A stretch of DNA of 64,000 bases. It comes from JASGDC01 sp047605865 (GTDB taxonomy: Bacteria; Actinomycetota; Actinomycetes; Actinomycetales; Micrococcaceae). The notes beneath the pieces are model-generated. The model had not been told where the DNA came from. It saw nothing but the letters and a program-made list of their open reading frames with translations, and searched no databases. A program made the translations under genes and the position numbers. Below are positions 17,832 to 25,898 of this stretch, in pieces (within the stretch, counting starts at the first letter, position 1; the number at the start of each line of letters is the position of its first letter). The stretch is from contig JASGFC010000001.1 of NCBI GenBank assembly GCA_047605865.1, positions 1 to 64,000 of the forward strand, in the 5' to 3' direction.

Positions 17832-19601
17832 CTATGCGCTTTCGTTGCTACCACCAAGAGTGGTTTTTTGTACAAGCATCATGAATTCAGCGTTATTGGC
17901 TGTATCTTTTAACTTGCTAGTCAACAGTTCAAGAGCTTGCTGCTGATCAAGACTTGAAAGCACACGACGTAGCTTCCACATAATTTGAATTTCTTGTGGA
18001 GAAACTAAGTTCTCTTCTCGACGAGTACCAGATTCATTAACATCAACTGCTGGGAAGATGCGCTTATCTGACAATTGACGGCTCAAACGAAGTTCCATGT
18101 TACCTGTACCCTTGAACTCCTCAAAGATGACTTCATCCATCTTTGAACCAGTTTCAACAAGCGCAGTAGCAAGAATAGTTAAAGATCCACCGTTTTCAAT
18201 GTTACGAGCAGCTCCAAAGAAACGTTTAGGAGGATACAATGCAGCTGAATCTACACCACCTGAAAGAATACGACCAGAAGCTGGCGCAGCAAGGTTATAA
18301 GCACGTCCCAAACGTGTCATAGAATCAAGTAAAACTACAACATCTTGTCCCATTTCAACCAAACGCTTTGCTCTTTCAATAGCTAGTTCAGCAACAGTTG
18401 TGTGATCTTCTGCAGGACGATCAAACGTTGAAGCAATCACTTCACCCTTGACAGTACGTTGCATATCAGTCACTTCTTCTGGACGTTCATCAACAAGAAC
18501 CATCATGAGGTGAACTTCAGGGTTGTTGGTAGTAATTGCATTAGCAATAGCTTGCAGCATTAAAGTTTTACCAGCTTTAGGAGGCGATACAATTAATCCA
18601 CGTTGCCCTTTACCGATAGGTGAAACAAGATCAACAACACGAGTATTGATGTGTTTTGCATCAGTTTCTAAGCGTAAACGCTCTTGGGGGTATAGAGGTG
18701 TTAATTTAGAAAAATCTACCCGATCTTTAAGGTCTTCAACTGAAATGCCGTTAATAGTTTCTACTTTAACTAGAGCATTGAACTTTTGACGGCTAGTGTT
18801 TTCACCTTCACGAGGTTGGCGAATGAAACCAGCAATAGCATCACCTTTACGCAAGTTATATTTCTTCACTTGCCCTAATGAAACATAGACATCGCTTGGT
18901 CCTGAAAGATAACCAGTAGTTCGAAGGAAGGCATAGTTCTCTAGCACATCAAGGATGCCAGCAACTGGGATGAGTACATCATCTTCGCGAATTTCTGGCT
19001 CATCATCGTTCCTACGGTTACGGTTACGATTGTTTCTGTTTCGGTTACGATCATTGCGGTCACGATAACGGCGGTTGCGCTCAGAACCACTATACTGCTT
19101 TGGTTCATGTTGTTTTTGTTCTTTTGGTTCTACCTTAGTTTTTTCTTCAGTAGCAGTAGTTTCATCCTCTTCAGACTGCTGCTGCGTAGTTTCTTCTGAA
19201 GTGTTTTTCTCTTTCCACTGGCGACGTGTGCGACGCTTGCGAGGCTTTTCCTCTTCTTCTGGTTCTTCCTTAGGATCTGGAAGAACCATTACTATTTCTT
19301 CAAGTTGTGCTTCTACTTTTTTCTTTTTATCAGTTGCGACATGTTCAGAGTTTGAAGACTCTGGAAGTTTTATATCATCAAGAGATTGAACAGCAGCTTC
19401 AGTTTCTGGGGTGCTGTATTGTTTTTCTTCTTGCTTTTGGCCCACAGTTTCACCACGTTTGTGAGCTGAGATTGCATCTACCAATGCGCCTTTGCGCATT
19501 TTATAGCCACCTTGAATTCCAAGGGATGATGCTAAAGATTGTAGTTGAGCTAATTTGAGAGTGCTCAAGTTGGCAGTGTGGGTTTCTTGTGTTTCAGACA
19601 C
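17832..19601 (-). CDS. rho: Transcription termination factor Rho with N-terminal insert domain
   Basis: Hexameric RNA helicase that ends transcription. The N-terminal Rho domain (LKLAQLQSLASSLGIQGG) is followed by an insert of about 150 residues, first Glu/Thr/Gln-rich and then Arg/Asn/Asp-rich (tandem RN/DRN units), before the RNA-binding fold. Walker A is SPPKAGKTLML, and Q-loop and R-loop regions are conserved. Actinobacterial Rho proteins commonly carry such an RNA-binding insert. Total length 589. The leader upstream of the ATG is about 150 nt if transcription starts from the extended -10 sequence near 19755-19760. Confidence 0.97.
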   Translation of the reverse strand: MSETQETHTANLSTLKLAQLQSLASSLGIQGGYKMRKGALVDAISAHKRGETVGQKQEEKQYSTPETEAAVQSLDDIKLPESSNSEHVATDKKKKVEAQLEEIVMVLPDPKEEPEEEEKPRKRRTRRQWKEKNTSEETTQQQSEEDETTATEEKTKVEPKEQKQHEPKQYSGSERNRRYRDRNDRNRNRNNRNRNRRNDDEPEIREDDVLIPVAGILDVLENYAFLRTTGYLSGPSDVYVSLGQVKKYNLRKGDAIAGFIRQPREGENTSRQKFNALVKVETINGISVEDLKDRVDFSKLTPLYPQERLRLETDAKHINTRVVDLVSPIGKGQRGLIVSPPKAGKTLMLQAIANAITTNNPEVHLMMVLVDERPEEVTDMQRTVKGEVIASTFDRPAEDHTTVAELAIERAKRLVEMGQDVVVLLDSMTRLGRAYNLAAPASGRILSGGVDSAALYPPKRFFGAARNIENGGSLTILATALVETGSKMDEVIFEEFKGTGNMELRLSRQLSDKRIFPAVDVNESGTRREENLVSPQEIQIMWKLRRVLSSLDQQQALELLTSKLKDTANNAEFMMLVQKTTLGGSNESA

Positions 19602-19754
19602 GAAGGATCCTTTCCAGCGCGTAAATAAGATTATTCAATCTCTAAAAATTTACTCAGGAGAATTCAACGTTCATGAAAGTTCTGGAGTAAAGCTAAAGAA
19701 ATTTGAATGCTGTAATCAATAGAATTATAAAGCTCAGATTTGCTTTACACATTC

Positions 19755-19780
19755 ACTATAGCACTTAATATGCAACTTCA
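19755..19780 (-). promoter_or_regulatory. Probable rho promoter
   Basis: On the minus strand TGCTATAGT (TATAGT = 19755-19760) forms an extended -10, with a TTTGAA-like -35 about 16 bp upstream. A start near 19748 would give a leader of about 147 nt before the rho ATG. The 19602-19888 gap holds only this promoter and the divergent poly(C) promoter; no open frame or terminator is apparent in it. Confidence 0.45.
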
Positions 19781-19807
19781 AAACACTTTTCCAGAATTGT
19801 TTCATAT

Positions 19808-19835
19808 TTGCATTGAGCCCCCCCCTTGATACTGT
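19808..19835 (+). promoter_or_regulatory. Poly(C)-spacer promoter (C8) for Tat-secreted protein gene
   Basis: A -35-like TTGCAT (19808-19813) and a -10-like TACTGT (19830-19835) are separated by 16 bp. A run of eight C occupies 19818-19825 inside this spacer, followed by TTGA. The start codon is 54 bp after the -10. The same layout is found before the second Tat protein gene at 39062-39090. Length change of the C run would change the spacer, as in known phase-variable promoters; this role is inferred. Confidence 0.55.
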
Positions 19836-19888
19836 GAAGCAAAGACATAACTTCTGTCATGTTTTAACTATCACAAAGGGAATCTATT

Positions 19889-20449
19889 TTGCATAATAAT
19901 GAAGGCCTTCCTACACTTGAAAATACTACTACTCGTCGCAGTATTACAAAAAGTGCGTTGTGGGCTACGCCTGCGATTGCTACAACAGTTGCAGCGCCTG
20001 CAGCAAGCGCAGCAAGTGGCGAAGCCAACATAACATGGACTATCGATCAGGCATCAGCCACTATAACGCTTGCCAATTCTGGAGATGCAGACTGGGTTCA
20101 AACTAGTGTACTGGTTACCTACAATCCTTTCCAATATCCTTTTAACTTTGCACCCATTCTTGTTGGTGGAGTAACTCCCTCTAACCCAAGACCTATTGAT
20201 GGTAACAGCAGAGTCATTGCTGATATGGGAGCAGTTACAGTTGAAGCTGGACAGACACTCGTTTGGCAGTTCACATCAAGAGCGAATACAAGCAACCCAG
20301 CATATGTTGTTAATTTTACGTCAGGTACATACAATCTGAACCTCCCTGTGGCACTATGGATAGGGCCTAGAGCTTCTGCCGTAGCAATTCCTGGCACACA
20401 AACTAACCTTACAGTTTATTCTCAGTACCAAATGGTTATCTCATCTTAA
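19889..20449 (+). CDS. Small Tat-secreted protein of unknown function
   Basis: A 186-residue exported protein. The N-terminus carries a twin-arginine signal: TRRSITKSALW, a moderately hydrophobic Ala/Thr/Val stretch and a probable cleavage site after AAPAASA near residue 42. The mature part (about 144 residues) alternates polar and hydrophobic residues, lacks Cys and has no LPXTG or membrane anchor, so an all-beta secreted domain is likely. The start is TTG with AAAGGGA seven bases upstream; no in-frame ATG precedes the signal. The signal region closely resembles that of the protein at 39134, but the mature parts do not match. It lies between rho and lysA, where hom and thrB are usual. A weak hairpin (TTAACT 20446-20451 with AGTTAA 20467-20472, then T5) may terminate it. 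Confidence 0.75.
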   Translation: MHNNEGLPTLENTTTRRSITKSALWATPAIATTVAAPAASAASGEANITWTIDQASATITLANSGDADWVQTSVLVTYNPFQYPFNFAPILVGGVTPSNPRPIDGNSRVIADMGAVTVEAGQTLVWQFTSRANTSNPAYVVNFTSGTYNLNLPVALWIGPRASAVAIPGTQTNLTVYSQYQMVISS

Positions 20450-20511
20450 CTAATTAGCACTACTGCAGTTAATTTTTACTGTTTGTCTTAGAAGAATAAG
20501 TGCATATCTTG

Positions 20512-21894
20512 CTATAGACCAGCATCTCGTGCCAATAGGTCTTCTTCTGTTTCACCTTTAACGATAACTTTAGTTTTACCATCTTTAACTGCCACGATAG
20601 CTGGGCGTTCAACATAGTTAAAGTTACTTGCCAATGCCCAACAATAAGCGCCAGTAGCAGGCACTGCGAGCAGATCATCGCGAGTAGTATCTTGTGGTAA
20701 GTAACCGTTTCTGACTACAATATCGCCTGATTCACAATGCTTTCCTACTACCCTACTCACCATTGGCTGAGCCTCAGAAGTTCGGGAAGCAAGGACAGCA
20801 GTGTAATCTGCATCATAAAGAACAGGGCGAGGGTTATCGCTCATGCCTCCATCAACAGCAACGTAGCTACGTGTTCCTTCTTCTAGAGATACTTGTTTGA
20901 TGCTGCCAATCGAGTACAAAGTAAACATGCTCGGGCCAACAATAGAGCGGCCAGGTTCTATGGAAAGTCTTGGACACTGAGAAATATCATACTTTTTTAA
21001 GGCTTTACTGACTGCTTGAGCTAAGGTTTGAGCAACTTCTTCAATATCTCGTGGTTCATCTGCATCTGTATAAGCAATACCATAGCCACCGCCTAAATCA
21101 AGTTCTTTGACCTCAATATCGTGCTCTTGCTTTAGCTCAGAAACTAGCTGTAACATCCTGGTGGCAGCAGCTGCAAAACCATCAGCTTCAAATATTTGCG
21201 AGCCAATATGGCAATGCAAACCAAGGAAGTTAAGATTTTGGGCCTGCACTACTGCTTGAATAGCTTGCAAAGCTTCACCATCAGCAATAGATAAACCAAA
21301 TTTTTGATCTTCATGGGCAGTAGCAATATATTCGTGCGTACTGGCATGCACTCCTGGTTTAACCCGAATCATCACTGGAGCTTGCACGTCCATATCGTGC
21401 GCCAATTGAGCTAATCGTGGAATTTCATCAAGGCAATCCACCACAATACGTCCAACCCCAAGGGACAGCGCTCTTTTAAGTTCAGAATCTGACTTATTAT
21501 TGCCATGTAAACCTAGTAACTCTCCTGGCATTCCAGCAGCGGCCGCTAGTGCCATTTCACCATTACTACAAGTATCTAAACGAAGTCCGTCTTTGCGAAG
21601 CCAACGGATAATCTGACTACACAAAAAAGCTTTACCAGCGTAATAAACATCTACTGGGCTGATGCCATCAAAAGCTTTGTTAAAAACATCGTGTGTTCTG
21701 ATGGCTCTATTCCTAAAATCAGTTTCACTCATGACAAAAAGTGGAGTTCCATACTCTTGAGCAAGTTCAGAAACACTGACTCCTGCTATTTCAAGTTCTC
21801 CTGATTGGTTACGTTGTACTTCTTCTGGCCAGAGTTTTGGGTTGATGTTGTTAATATCTTCAGGGGCTTTGCACCATTCGGGAACAAGGTTCAT
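20512..21894 (-). CDS. lysA: Diaminopimelate decarboxylase
   Basis: PLP enzyme making L-lysine from meso-diaminopimelate. The PLP lysine lies in DVYYAGKAFLC, and other family motifs include HCHIGSQI, ELDLGGGYGI and the C-terminal VGKHCESGD. Length 460 is normal for the actinobacterial type. It is 2 bp from argS, with which it forms the common argS-lysA pair. hom and thrB, which normally follow, are missing. Confidence 0.96.
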   Translation of the reverse strand: MNLVPEWCKAPEDINNINPKLWPEEVQRNQSGELEIAGVSVSELAQEYGTPLFVMSETDFRNRAIRTHDVFNKAFDGISPVDVYYAGKAFLCSQIIRWLRKDGLRLDTCSNGEMALAAAAGMPGELLGLHGNNKSDSELKRALSLGVGRIVVDCLDEIPRLAQLAHDMDVQAPVMIRVKPGVHASTHEYIATAHEDQKFGLSIADGEALQAIQAVVQAQNLNFLGLHCHIGSQIFEADGFAAAATRMLQLVSELKQEHDIEVKELDLGGGYGIAYTDADEPRDIEEVAQTLAQAVSKALKKYDISQCPRLSIEPGRSIVGPSMFTLYSIGSIKQVSLEEGTRSYVAVDGGMSDNPRPVLYDADYTAVLASRTSEAQPMVSRVVGKHCESGDIVVRNGYLPQDTTRDDLLAVPATGAYCWALASNFNYVERPAIVAVKDGKTKVIVKGETEEDLLARDAGL

Positions 21895-21896
21895 GG

Positions 21897-23549
21897 CTAC
21901 ATTCTTTCTGGTGCTCTCACACCTAGTGTATTTAAACCATTCCTAAGAACAGTTTGTGCTGCATTATTAAGTTGCAACCTACTTCTATGAACATCTGTGA
22001 TTTCTTCATCACCTTTTGGTGCAACGCGGCAAACATCGTACCAGCGGTGATAGCTGCCAGCAAGTTTCTCTAAGTACCGTGCCACACGATGTGGTTCTCT
22101 AAACTCTGCTGCAGCTTGCAAAGTTGATGGATACGCACTTAACGTTGCAAGCAGGTCTTCTTCTTGTGGTGCACTCAAAAGTGCTGGGTCAAAGTTGATT
22201 GCTTCTACACCTGATTCTTTAGCATTACGAGCTACTTGATGCGTTCTGGCATGAGCATACTGCACATAGAATACTGGGTTGTCATTAGTTTTTTTCTGCA
22301 ATAAATCTAAATCCATGTCTAAGGGAGAATCTACTGAATACCGAACTAGCTCGTATCGTGCAGCGTCAACCCCCACTAGCTCAGTTAAATCTTCAAGTGT
22401 GACAATGTTGCCAGCACGTTTACTCATTTTATAAGGTTTGCCATCTTTGATGAGGTTCACAAGTTGCCCAATCATGATTTCAACTTTGTCATCTGTACCA
22501 GTGAGAGCTTGAGCAACAGCATGCAGGCGCTTTACATAGCCGTGATGATCTGCGCCCAACATGTAGAAGCAGATATCGTAACCACGGTTGAACTTATCTT
22601 CCATATAGCCGATATCACCTGCGATATAGGCAGGATTTCCGTCTTTTTTGATAACAACACGGTTTTTATCATCACCAAATTGTTCCGTGTTTAACCACCA
22701 GGCGCCCTCATCTTCATAGAGCAAGCCATCGTGCTTCAATTTTTCTAGAGCCTTATCAATAGAGCCTTTTTCGTAAAGAGTAGTTTCAGAGAAGTAGGTA
22801 TCAAAAGGAACATTGAAGTCTTCCATTGACTGCTTAATGTGAGAAAGCATGAGTTGAACGCCTTGCTCCCTGAACTCTGCAATTGCTTTTGCTTCAGGAA
22901 GCTGCATAATACCTTTGTTCTGTGCCACGATATCATTGGCTATTTCATTGATATACTCACCTGCATAACCATCTTCAGGAGTTGGTTTTCCTTGTGCTGC
23001 AGCATAGAGAGAGTTAGCGAATTTATCAATTTGTGAGCCATAATCATTAACGTAATATTCACGATGCACTTGTGCGCCCTGTGTTTGTAAAACGCGAGCC
23101 AAGCTATCGCCAACTGCTGCCCAACGTACACCACCAACATGGATTGGTCCAGTAGGGTTAGCAGAAACAAATTCTAGATTGATTTTTTGTCCTTTAAGGC
23201 TATCTGCTGTCCCAAAATCAGCTGCTTGTTCTAGGATAGTTTCAACGATAGCTCCAGCAGATGCTGCTTCTAAGGTGAAGTTGATGAAACCAGGTCCAGC
23301 AACCTCTACTTCGCTGACACCTTCTATGCTCTTAAAGTAAGGCAGAAGTATTTCAGCTATGCGCCGTGGTGGCATGTTAGCTTTTTTAGTCAATTGCATA
23401 GCAATGTTGCTTGCCCAATCTCCATGCTCACGATTCTTAGGCCGCTCAACTTTAATAGTTTCAGGGAATTCTTCAAGCTGAATTTTGCCGTCTTCGATAG
23501 CCTGCTTCAGACACAAAGCTATTTGGCGTGAGAGTTCTTCTGGAGTCAT
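21897..23549 (-). CDS. argS: Arginyl-tRNA synthetase
   Basis: Class I synthetase that charges tRNA-Arg. The HIGH-type motif is seen as NPTGPIHVGGVRWAA, and KMSKR-type as YKMSKRAGN. The N-terminal additional domain and the C-terminal DALR anticodon-binding domain (residues about 430-550) are present. Length 550 is normal. It ends in the conserved NTLGVRAPERM. Confidence 0.97.
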   Translation of the reverse strand: MTPEELSRQIALCLKQAIEDGKIQLEEFPETIKVERPKNREHGDWASNIAMQLTKKANMPPRRIAEILLPYFKSIEGVSEVEVAGPGFINFTLEAASAGAIVETILEQAADFGTADSLKGQKINLEFVSANPTGPIHVGGVRWAAVGDSLARVLQTQGAQVHREYYVNDYGSQIDKFANSLYAAAQGKPTPEDGYAGEYINEIANDIVAQNKGIMQLPEAKAIAEFREQGVQLMLSHIKQSMEDFNVPFDTYFSETTLYEKGSIDKALEKLKHDGLLYEDEGAWWLNTEQFGDDKNRVVIKKDGNPAYIAGDIGYMEDKFNRGYDICFYMLGADHHGYVKRLHAVAQALTGTDDKVEIMIGQLVNLIKDGKPYKMSKRAGNIVTLEDLTELVGVDAARYELVRYSVDSPLDMDLDLLQKKTNDNPVFYVQYAHARTHQVARNAKESGVEAINFDPALLSAPQEEDLLATLSAYPSTLQAAAEFREPHRVARYLEKLAGSYHRWYDVCRVAPKGDEEITDVHRSRLQLNNAAQTVLRNGLNTLGVRAPERM

Positions 23550-23699
23550 ATACTCATCTTAACTTCTACTATGGGTAAAGTCAGCTAGTTTAGCTATTGG
23601 CACAAGAAGTGCTCCTTTATCAAGAAATGCCCCACTAAAGGTGCGGTTATTTTTCTTCTGAAAAGGTAGCTCATGTTGGAATTTTGGCATTGAAACAAA

Positions 23700-24431
23700 T
23701 TACAAAGCTGCAGCTCTTAATTTCCACTCTGTGTATGTTTTAGTTTTGCCGATATATTTTTCATAATGTGGGATTTGATCAGGAAAAACTAACGGAGTTG
23801 AGGTCTTTAATTGACTTCTCCATTCGATATTTCGATCAAAAAATCTGGAATAAAAAGTTGTTTCACCAAAACTCTCACTAAGCTCACCCATCACAGTAGC
23901 GAATACATGATCTAAAAGATCATCTACAACTACTGGGCTGTTTTGTTCACAAAATGCTTCTCCTAAATTTTTAGAATAGAAACTATCAGGAAAATATAAC
24001 GAAGTCGCAATCCCCACATTAAGTTTAAGTGTTTGGTTTTTATAAAAAAGAAACCTTATTGGACAAGCGTCTTTATCCTCTGGAACTAGTTCAATGACTT
24101 GACTCAATTTTGTTTTTATTTCTTCCTGCCGTTCAGCTATTGTCTTTCCAGCATAAGGATAAGGGCGAGGATTCAACCGATCATAGATGTCGATACCAGA
24201 AGTTACCGATACTTTAAAAGTTCTTTCTAAAAAGGTAATAACATCTTCACATAATGGCCTCAATAAATCATAACGCTCAATATTTATCTGGTCCTTATAA
24301 TAAGCTTTTTCTTCTTCTAATGACGAAAAAATAAAACCATCAACGCCTACAGGCTTAGCCTCCCAAGTCGGAAAAGGTAACTCAGGTTTCTTATAGCCAA
24401 AAAAACTAATAGGAGGTGACTCAAGATACAC
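23700..24431 (-). CDS. Hypothetical protein, not recognised
   Basis: A 243-residue cytoplasmic-looking protein, rich in Phe, Tyr, Glu and Lys, with no signal peptide or membrane segment. I recognise no motif. It starts MYLESPPISFFGYKKPELPF and is preceded by GGAGGTG near the proposed start (AATAGGAGGTGACTCAAG on the minus strand), which would suit an initiation at or just after this point. It stands alone between argS and a stretch of accessory genes. The gap 23550-23699 shows no feature. Confidence 0.6.
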   Translation of the reverse strand: MYLESPPISFFGYKKPELPFPTWEAKPVGVDGFIFSSLEEEKAYYKDQINIERYDLLRPLCEDVITFLERTFKVSVTSGIDIYDRLNPRPYPYAGKTIAERQEEIKTKLSQVIELVPEDKDACPIRFLFYKNQTLKLNVGIATSLYFPDSFYSKNLGEAFCEQNSPVVVDDLLDHVFATVMGELSESFGETTFYSRFFDRNIEWRSQLKTSTPLVFPDQIPHYEKYIGKTKTYTEWKLRAAAL

Positions 24432-24740
24432 TTCACACCTACACTCGTGGTTTTAAACTACTATGGTCAGTAACTATACTTGTTGTATCATCCTTTAACG
24501 TTATATTTTGCTTCCAATCTCCTGGTACTCTAATGTAATATTTAGAAACATAAATTATTAATATCCAATTAAAAACTTGTAGTCACAGCTTTGTGATTAA
24601 TAACATAATATCAGAACTTTAAAACATCTGACTTAAGCGCTGTTGTAAGAAATGCGATTTTACGTCAAAATCCGCACACATTTGTGTTAAAACTGTAAAC
24701 TGTGAGCATGTCACATCAGCGCCAATTGTAAACTAAAGCC
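24432..24740. other. Intergenic gap of about 310 bp, no gene seen
   Basis: AT-rich sequence between two divergent genes. No open frame, tRNA or clear terminator is visible. It should contain promoters in both directions; several TATAAT-like hexamers occur by composition and I cannot single one out. Confidence 0.4.
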
Positions 24741-24772
24741 ATGGATAAAAAGTATTCTCCCATACAGTTGAC

Positions 24773-25102
24773 TTGTTCGTATGCATGGCAGTTAAAGACT
24801 ACATGAGAGCGCTTGCATGGTATGAAAAGCTGTTTGATATGCCACCAAGCTACGTTGTCAGCGATAACGAAGCACTATGGGAGCTATCCGAACACCGGTC
24901 TATAGCTATTGAACATAGACCAGAACGGGCCGGCTATGGTAGTTGCGCTATATTTATTGAAGAATTCGACAATTTCATCAGTAGCGCAAACGAGCGTGGC
25001 ATCACGCCGACAAAAACTGAAACTTATTCTAATGGAGTACGAAAAGCAATTTACCTTGATCCCGATGGAAACGAGCTAGGCTTTGATGGAGGTAAGATGT
25101 GA
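24773..25102 (+). CDS. Glyoxalase/bleomycin resistance (VOC) family protein, N-terminus uncertain
   Basis: VOC-fold protein: the open frame gives FVCMAVKDYMRALAWYEKLF, the first beta-alpha unit, and ends with the typical YLDPDGNELGF. A conventional ATG at 24741-24743 begins MDKKYSPIQLTC, which looks like the natural start of the first strand but is in another frame. A one-base shift near 24770-24780 would join the two. As it stands, translation would need TTG 24773 or ATG 24785, neither with a clear ribosome site. It may be a slightly damaged gene or a sequence error. It overlaps the next gene by one to four bases. Substrate unknown. Confidence 0.7.
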   Translation: MFVCMAVKDYMRALAWYEKLFDMPPSYVVSDNEALWELSEHRSIAIEHRPERAGYGSCAIFIEEFDNFISSANERGITPTKTETYSNGVRKAIYLDPDGNELGFDGGKM

Positions 25103-25641
25103 TGGGAAAAGTCATACTACACGTCATTATGTCACTTGATGGCTTTATGGCCGACAAGCACGATAGCGTAGATTGGTCATTTCAGTATGGCGCACCAAGT
25201 AATTTGGTTGATGAAGTCAAAGATTCTGCAGGTGCGATAGTACTGGGCAAGCGAACATACGATGGCTCAATCGCTAACGGTCATCCGCCATATGGTGGCA
25301 GTCTCAAAGTTCCACTATTTGTTGTAACATCTAAAGCTCATGACTCCGTACAGTACAAGGATCTGACTTTTTCTTTTGTCACCGAAGGTGTGGAACAGGC
25401 TGTAACGCAGGCCAAGGCAGCCGCAGGCGATAAAAATGTCATTCTGCTTGGGGGCAGTATCTACCAACAGTGTCTAAAAGCAGGGTTAATAGACGAAATA
25501 GTTATTCACCTTGTGCCTCTTTTACTCTCAGAAGGAGTCGAAGTCTTTAAACATCTTGGTGAATCGCCTATTAAGCTGAAGCGAATTGATGCAAAAATCG
25601 CCGAGCAAATGACAGATATGCGCTTTAAAGTGGTGAAATAG
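25102..25641 (+). CDS. Dihydrofolate reductase-like protein (RibD C-terminal family)
   Basis: A 179-residue protein of the RibD C-terminal/DHFR-like fold: VILHVIMSLDGFMADKHDSV at the N-terminus, AIVLGKRTYDGS, and LLGGSIYQQCLKAGLIDEIV are characteristic. Stand-alone proteins of this family are called YyaP/YwjB-like and their reaction is mostly unknown. ATG 25102 is used as start (TGATG overlap with the VOC gene); GTG 25099 is possible. Coupled translation with the VOC protein suggests the two act together. Confidence 0.85.
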   Translation: MGKVILHVIMSLDGFMADKHDSVDWSFQYGAPSNLVDEVKDSAGAIVLGKRTYDGSIANGHPPYGGSLKVPLFVVTSKAHDSVQYKDLTFSFVTEGVEQAVTQAKAAAGDKNVILLGGSIYQQCLKAGLIDEIVIHLVPLLLSEGVEVFKHLGESPIKLKRIDAKIAEQMTDMRFKVVK

Positions 25642-25676
25642 TTACACAAATTAAATCAAGGTTTAGTAATAACAAG

Positions 25677-25748
25677 TACCCCCGACAAGAATCGAACTTG
25701 CGCACACGGTACCGGAAACCGATGCTCTATCCACTGAGCTACGGGGGC
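25677..25748 (-). tRNA. tRNA-Arg (CCG anticodon)
   Basis: The minus strand folds as a tRNA: acceptor GCCCCCG pairs with CGGGGGT, the D arm is GCTCAGTGGATAGAGC, the anticodon loop TTCCGGT contains CCG, and the T loop is TTCGATT. The 3' CCA is not encoded. One T-T mismatch closes the anticodon stem. It is the only tRNA seen in the window. Confidence 0.95.
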
Positions 25749-25832
25749 ATACCTACTATTCTACGTGTGAAATTCGTGAGATAAAAATACTTGTTGAGGT
25801 CAGCTGAATTGTTCTGTGCTAAAGCCCACGTA

Positions 25833-25898
25833 AAGTCCGCCTGTTAGTACCATATCCACCTGGTACACCAAGTAGAAATGGTACTTTGGGGCAGACTT
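25833..25898 (-). terminator. Long imperfect hairpin at the end of the ABC exporter gene
   Basis: Arms AAGTCCGCC (25833-25841) and GGGCAGACTT (25889-25898), plus inner arms GTACCAT (25847-25853) and ATGGTAC (25878-25884), form a stem of about 66 nt, with a further TGGTACACCA near-palindrome in the loop. The outer arm includes the stop codon of the ABC gene. It lacks a clear T tract, so it may be a terminator, an RNA-stability element or a remnant of a small repeat. Confidence 0.45.

Noticed and set aside
19015..19080. Tandem repeats in rho (Arg/Asn units) as a contingency locus
   Set aside because: Imperfect repeats typical of the RNA-binding insert of actinobacterial Rho; no frame-shifting unit.
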